Assembly: GCF_037325665.1 (NCBI RefSeq)
Contig: NC_090254.1
Span: 22,902,412-22,966,411 of the forward strand
Direction of reading: 5' to 3'
From: Littorina saxatilis
Taxonomy: Eukaryota; Mollusca; Gastropoda; Littorinimorpha; Littorinidae
Length of the DNA: 64,000 nucleotides
A program made the translations under genes and the position numbers. This document shows positions 58,483 to 64,000 of this stretch, in pieces. The number at the start of each line of letters is the position of its first letter. Position 1 is the first letter of the stretch. Below the pieces are notes generated by a model. The model was not told the origin of the DNA and did not search any database. It was given only the letters and a program-made list of their open reading frames with translations.

Positions 58483-59043
58483 GTCTATATGTTTTTGGAA
58501 TCGGGAACCAACAAGGAATAAGATGAAAGTGTTTCGGAAATTTAATTTTAATCATAATATTCATATATTTTATTTTTAGAGCTTGTTATTAATCCGAATA
58601 TAATATATTTATATGTTTTTGGAATCAGATTACATTACTATTGGATCGTTTAAAAAAACAAAATTTAATTACAATTTTCAGATTTTAAATGACAAAACTT
58701 AATTTGTTAATGTTAGCCTCCAAGCTGAAATGTAATACCAAAATGCGGCCTTTGTCAAAGATAGCTTGACCAAAATGTCAATCCATTTGATAAAAAAATG
58801 ATGGCGTGACAGTGCGGCTTCAACTTTCACAAAAAGCTGGATATGACGTCATCAAAGAGAAAAAGAAATCCGGGGATATCATACTCAGGAACTCTCATGT
58901 AAAGTTTCATGAAGATTGGTCCAGTATAGTTTTCTCTGAATCGCTCTACACATACACACACCACGACCCTTGTCTCGATTCCCCGTCTATGTTAAAACAT
59001 TTAGTCAAAACTATTTTTTTTTACTATTGACTAAATGTAAAAA
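58483..59043 (+). mobile_element. AAGTCGCG family, 5'-truncated copy
   Basis: Begins within the family at TCTATATGTTTTTGGAATC and continues to the hairpin, whose loop is expanded by a T-rich insertion. Confidence 0.85.
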
Positions 59044-59517
59044 GCAGGGTCTTACAACAGTGACGTGGAAGTTTAAACATATTCACTTGTCCCATGGGCG
59101 AATGTTTAAACATGTACACTCCCATATAAATGTCAAGCTGCTTCGATACTTTTCCCTAAAACTAAAAGAGGTATAATTCTAATAAAGCCTCTTTATAAAC
59201 GCAGACTTTTGTCAATTAGTCAAACCAATTTGATAACAGCATGCAAATAAAAGAAGTCAGTATACTAATACTGTAATAGGAACAGTGTATTTTGCAATAA
59301 TAATAAAATGAACACTTGACATCTGTAAACTGTCACTTCAGAAGTTGACTATGATTATGAAGCTCATGCACCGAACAGGCGAATGATTCACGATGTGTAA
59401 TCCCTCAGCAAGATTTCTACTCGCCTGGGGCGACTGTATTTTTGCATCCCTAGCTGTAAACGGGAAGAATTTAAGTCTTATATAATATATATTATAAAAA
59501 AAATTATATTGAGGGTA
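59044..59517. other. No gene seen
   Basis: A/T-rich, no recognised element. Confidence 0.5.
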
Positions 59518-59903
59518 CTTCTTCTCCTTCTTCGTTCATGGGCTTAGACTCCCACGTACACTCGTGTTTTTGCACGTGTGGAATTTTACGTGTACGACCG
59601 TTTTTACCCCGCCATTTAGGCAGCCATACACCGCTTTCGGAGGAAGCATGCTGGGTATTTTCGTGTTTCTATAACCCACCGAACTCTGACATGGATTACA
59701 GGATCTTTTCCGTGCGCACTTGGTCTTGTGCTTGCATGCGTGTACACACGAAGGGGGATAAACCACTAGCAGGTCTGCACATAAGTTGACCTGGGAGATC
59801 GGAAAAATCTCCACACTTAACCCACCAGGCGGCCGGGATTCGAACCCTCGACCTTCCGATTAAGAGGCCGACGTCTTACCACCCCGCCACAGCGCCCGTC
59901 TTT
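59518..59903 (-). mobile_element. tRNA-headed SINE, minus strand
   Basis: Minus-strand head GGGCGCTGTGGCGGGGTGGT (A box) and GAGGGTTCGAATCCCGG (B box). The body and 3' end match the SINE at 13185-13562 although the heads differ, indicating swapped 5' modules. Confidence 0.88.
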
Positions 59904-60256
59904 GACTGAGGGTACTCAAAAGGGGAGTTCCACTAGCTGTAGCCAGTTTCATCTAAATGAAAAAATAAAATAAAATTGGAAGACATAAATATATATATAT
60001 ATATACGCTGCTTCTAATTGCACTTGCTGTCAAATGTTATGAAAGACCTAGATATTTCAAAAGTTACATAAACATTAAACGTGTTTACCATGTGTGCAAT
60101 GGAAGCCTGACTTTCTTTTTTTTTTAAATCAGGTCGGCTACAACAGATGCAAACAACACAACTATACACACCTCCGACCACGTGCACGCCACACCACTGT
60201 GGTTACACAACACATACATTCGATGTTCAGTGCTCAAATCACTGCACAACACTTAC

Positions 60257-60310
60257 CTGTGTAGTTAGCAGCTTCAGAAACACGAACGACTTCTTCTAAC
60301 TTACTGCACT
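60257..60310 (-). other. Possible first non-coding exon of the carrier gene
   Basis: A strong donor (ACTACACAG|GTAAGTGTT) on the minus strand is paired in phase-free fashion with the acceptor at 57871. The 5' edge is unknown; 60310 is arbitrary. Confidence 0.4.
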
Positions 60311-60815
60311 GAAAAGTTGCATTTGACCTTCATTCGCGCGGTACAGATGCAGTAAACAAGTCAAGATGCCCTACTCAGGCTGCTGCTCTCAGGCAGTCTC
60401 AGCCAGTCAGATGCTCGCATTGAGACACACACCCCACGCAAACAAACGTTACGCCAAATCCTCACCTGTTCCTGCTAAAGTCGACAGGTTGACGAAGATT
60501 CTAGCGTCCAGTGTACCACCGTGTCGCGAGATATTGTTTTTGGTAACGGTATGCTTCCTCTCGAAAGCATACTCGTCAGCTGAGGTGACCTAGCGGGGGT
60601 AAAAGCGACTGAAATTCAGTACGACTTCTGCAAAACACGCCGAAACTCGGCCACAACCAAAGTCCACTGGTTTATTCAAGGGAGGCTAATGGTGTGTAAA
60701 TCTTTGCGAGTTATCTACCCCGCCTTTCGGCGTCCCTAGTTCTTTGTCTCCTTAGTCTATATTGTGTTTTTTTCTTGTTTTTGGGTGTTGTTTTTTTACA
60801 ACTAGCTGACGGACA
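60311..60815. other. Possible carrier promoter region
   Basis: Less repetitive, moderately GC sequence upstream of the candidate first exon, with no TATA box seen. The 75-codon plus frame at 60366 has no recognised domain. Confidence 0.3.
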
Positions 60816-61037
60816 CACACACACACACACTGGCACACACACCGTCACACACACACACTGACACACACACACACACACACACACACACTGGCACACACAT
60901 ACAAACACACACGCACACACACATGCACACACACACACACTGGCACACACACACACACACACACACACACTGGCACACACACACACCGGCACACACACAC
61001 CAGCACACACACACACACACACACCACACACACACTG
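60816..61037. repeat. (CA)n block with CACTGGCACACAC units
   Basis: CA runs separated by TGGCACAC, TGACACAC or CGGCACAC. Confidence 0.95.
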
Positions 61038-61401
61038 AGTCGAGAATAGAGAGAGCTAGAAGAACACCAGATGCTGCGTTACATGTAGTTGTACTGATGC
61101 AACACAAATTGATTCCTTATTACGTATCGCGGCAAGAACATGAGCTAAGTCAAAGTCAGTAGCGTACACTGATCTAGTTTCGCTGGGATTAGTCAGGGAA
61201 TCCCCCCCTCCCCCCCCCTCCCCTCGATCCCCTCTCAATTAAGAATGTCCCGGGCCCTGCTGAACTAAAATCAGTGACCACAGAGAGATGAAACATAAGT
61301 TTCTTCCAGTGAATTGATATCAACTTAATTCGAATCGCTATTAGCCTGATTCAGTTACTTGGAAGTTGGTTTCCGGCTTTTTATCATATCGTAGCTTCAA
61401 G

Positions 61402-61692
61402 CAGGGGCGGACGAGGGGGGGGGGGGGGTGCACAGGGTGCAGGTGCACCCCCCCATCCAGCACAAAAAAAAAAAAAAAATTTGGAAAGCTGATTTTATGA
61501 CCATTTATAAGTTCAAATGGCACCAGATGGCACCATTTTGCTTCTTTGGGCAATTTTTTTCTGGGGGAGCATGCCCCCGGACCCCCCTAGAAAATTCGGG
61601 CGCTTCGCCGCGGCGCCCACCACATTCACTTTCGATTCAAAGTGCACCCCCCCCCCCCCCCCCCCCCTTACAAAGCAACTGATCCGCCCCTG
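61402..61692. mobile_element. CAGGGGCGG hAT-like MITE, full copy
   Basis: Ends CAGGGGCGGA and TCCGCCCCTG; 5 bp target duplication TCAAG (61397-61401, 61693-61697). Contains GGGGGAGCATGCCCCCGG. Confidence 0.88.
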
Positions 61693-61776
61693 TCAAGTAT
61701 GTTGTTTCGGGCTTACCTGCAGCTGTAAAGTTTATACGTTTTCGGGAAACACTCAATACAACACACTGATTAAGAA

Positions 61777-62457
61777 ACAAGTCGCGTAACTTGGCGAAAA
61801 TACATTTAGTCAAGTAGCTGTCGAACTCACAGAATGAAACTAAACGCAATGCAACGCAGCAAGACCGTATACTCGTAACATCGTCAGTCCACCGCTCACG
61901 GCAAAGGCAGTGAAATTGACAAGAAGAGCGGGGTAGTAGTTGCGCTGAGAACGGATAGCACGCTTTTCTGTACCTCTCTTCGTTTTAACTTTCTGAGCGT
62001 GTTTTTAATCCAAACATATCATATCTATATGTTTTTGGAATCAGGAACCGACAAGGAATAAGATGAAAGTGTTTTTAAATTGATTTCGACAATTTAATTT
62101 TGATAATAATTTTTATATATTTAATTTTCAGAGCTTGTTTTTAATCCAAATATAACATATTTATATGTTTTTGGAATCAGCAAATGATGGAAAATAAGAT
62201 GAACGTAAATTTGGATCGTTTTATAAAAGAAATATTTTTTTTTACAATTTTCAGATTTTTAATGACCAAAGTCATTAATTAATTTTTAAGCCACCACGCT
62301 GAAATGCAATACCGAAGTCCGGGCTTCGTCGAACAATACTTGACCAAAATTTCAACCAATTTGGTTGAAAAATGAGGGCGTGACAGTGCCGCCTCAACTT
62401 TCACGAAAAGCCGGATATGACGTCATCAAAGACATATATAAACAAAATGAAAAAAAC
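61777..62457 (+). mobile_element. AAGTCGCG family copy, 5' part (split by an insertion)
   Basis: ACAAGTCGCGTAACTTGGCG through ATGACGTCATCAAAGACAT; resumes at 63458 after a ~1 kb element. Confidence 0.9.
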
Positions 62458-63457
62458 ATTAACAGCTATTGTGTTTTCAGCGTAGCAATAGGGCCCGATA
62501 TTTAGACGAGACAAGTATAATGCCGACGAGTCGAAGACGAGTCGCATTATACTTGTTCGAGTCTAAATATCGGACCCTATTGCTACGATGAAAACACAAT
62601 AGCGTTTATATAGCTATTCTGACATTAAATTCTGTGTTAGAATCATGTTTTTGTCAGCGACAAGTACCAGAATGGTCCATGTCGTTGATTGCAGACGACG
62701 GTTCCCTTTCCGCATGAAGCCACGGAAATAACCGAACATTGAAAAACCCACGGACATGTATTACGGAGAAAACTCGAGATAACCGGATGCTTAGCATTAC
62801 GTCAATATGTTAGGAATCATATGACGTCATGACGTATCATGCTTGCCTACGTAGATTGTATGTTCGAAAGTCTGACTTCTGTTGGGAATTCGCGTGGTGA
62901 AGACAGCGGTAAATCTGTAGATGATAAGAGAACAAGGATTGTCTCAGAAGAAACGACGAAATGTTTCAGACCGGTAACTTCATTTCAACATTGCACTAGA
63001 TCTATACAATGGATGTTCTATGTGACAGGAGAGTTTGCTGATTTTGTGTTAAACATTGGAGAGATCGTCTGCTAGAATCCGAGATAGGTCGCTTCAGATT
63101 GCAGCTTCTGGAAATTTGCAAGGTTTGTTGCCTGTTAAAGAACTGGATTTTACACGTAATGTAGGGCGTATGTCATGTACAGTAAGCAACAACAAAAACA
63201 CACACAAAGCAAATGGCATCGTCTGTCGACTAGTCACAGAGTGACAGAAACAAACCTGGCGAGGTATGCGTGTACTTTATACACGTGGAAGAAACCGGAA
63301 CCATGCGTCTTTGTTATTGCCGATATCGTTTGGATATCGGCAAAAATGGCCAACTTTCGTAGCGTTATGCTTTGATGATCGGAAAAGGGATGTGTGAGAC
63401 CATCCAATCACAGCCCCCGAATTCCCCCACGTGTCCATCAGAATAGCTATATATATA
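62458..63457 (+). mobile_element. ~1-kb repeat with a long 5' hairpin, copy 2 (nested)
   Basis: Near-identical to 22523-23490. Hairpin at 62463-62625: AGCAATAGGGCCCGATATTT pairs with AAATATCGGACCCTATTGCT. Ends TTAACAGCTATT and AGAATAGCTATATATA. A 78-codon frame (62839-63075) matches copy 1. Inserted in the AAGTCGCG family copy; no clear target duplication. Confidence 0.88.
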
Positions 63458-63661
63458 TGGGGATATCATACCCAGGAACTTTCATGTCAAATTTCATAAA
63501 AATCGGTCCAGTAGTTTGGTCTGAATCGCTCTACACGCACGCACACACACACACACACACACATACACACACACATACACACACACATACACCACGACCC
63601 TCGTCTCGATTCCCCCCTCGATGTTAAAACATTTAGTCATAACTTGACTAAATGTAAAAAG
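63458..63661 (+). mobile_element. AAGTCGCG family copy, 3' part
   Basis: GGGGATATCATACCCAGGAA through (CA)n 63537-63594 to the hairpin ACATTTAGTCATAACTTGAC and AAAAAGG. Confidence 0.9.
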
Positions 63662-63689
63662 GCAAACAAAGCAAAGGTTATTGAACGCC

Positions 63690-64000
63690 AGATGTGTGTC
63701 AGTGTGTGTGTATATGCGCGTGCTGTGTGTGGTGTGTGTCAGTGTGTGTGTATGCGCGTGCTGTGTGTGTGTGTGGCTGTGCTTGCGTGAGCTTGTGTGT
63801 GTGTGTGAGAGAGAGAGCGATAGTGAGAGTAGGGTATGGTTGTTGGTGAAAGTTGAGTTGGACGCTGGGGTTGGGCGGGTGTGTGTGTCAGAGAGGGTTG
63901 TGTGTGTGTGGGGGGGTGGAATGCGTGTGTGTGTTTATTTGTGTGTGTGAGGGTTGTGTGTGTGTGGGGGGGTTGACTGCGTGTGTGTGGTTATTTGTGT
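63690..64000. repeat. (GT)-rich block to window end
   Basis: GTGTGTGTCAGTGTGTGTGT-type imperfect repeats with a GAGAGAGAGCGA interruption; probably continues beyond the window. Confidence 0.9.

Noticed and set aside
60366-60593. 75-codon plus frame near the carrier promoter
   Set aside because: No homology recognised and no supporting signals; could be chance.

Overview
The window looks like a gene-sparse, repeat-packed stretch of a gastropod genome, most likely a marine caenogastropod close to Littorina. This is inferred from long (GA)n and (CA)n runs, tRNA-headed SINEs of molluscan type, and an abundant ~850 bp repeat family ending ACAAGTCGCG at one side and in an ACATTTAGTCAA hairpin at the other, which I associate with periwinkle assemblies. 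There are no prokaryotic features. A 200-base run of N (32453-32652) marks an assembly gap.

Three host genes can be supported, all on the minus strand. (1) ALG3, the ER Dol-P-Man:Man5GlcNAc2-PP-Dol alpha-1,3-mannosyltransferase, spans 13692-26778 in nine coding exons that join into 432 residues with all phases consistent. Its seventh intron is an AT-AC minor-spliceosome (U12) intron. (2) An SLC25A35/SLC25A34-type mitochondrial carrier spans 46242-56087 in five coding exons (310 residues), with probable 5' non-coding exons at 57586-57871 and ending at 60257. (3) The first exon of a p24/TMED cargo receptor lies at 35638-35862; its later exons were not found. A short LINE tail may lie beside the gap.

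The rest is mobile and simple-sequence DNA. A whole-looking Ty3/Gypsy element with identical 156 bp LTRs and a 5 bp target duplication occupies 8389-13047, just downstream of ALG3. Non-autonomous DNA elements are everywhere: hAT-like families with 5-6 bp target duplications, TTAA-flanked MITEs, foldbacks, and the Helentron-like 850 bp family. One copy of that family at the right end is split by another ~1 kb element.

The most unusual signal is that in both complete host genes an exon edge resembles the unit of a tandem array beside it. In ALG3, the splice acceptor and first codons of exon 6 recur about nine times through the upstream intron. In the carrier gene, the last codons, the stop and the first 3' UTR bases recur about six times downstream. 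The carrier gene also has a partial copy of exon 4 in the next intron, and a near-perfect 34 bp hairpin sits about 90 bp upstream of the ALG3 start codon. The genes form no operon or pathway unit; ALG3 and TMED both act in the early secretory pathway, but their closeness may be chance.
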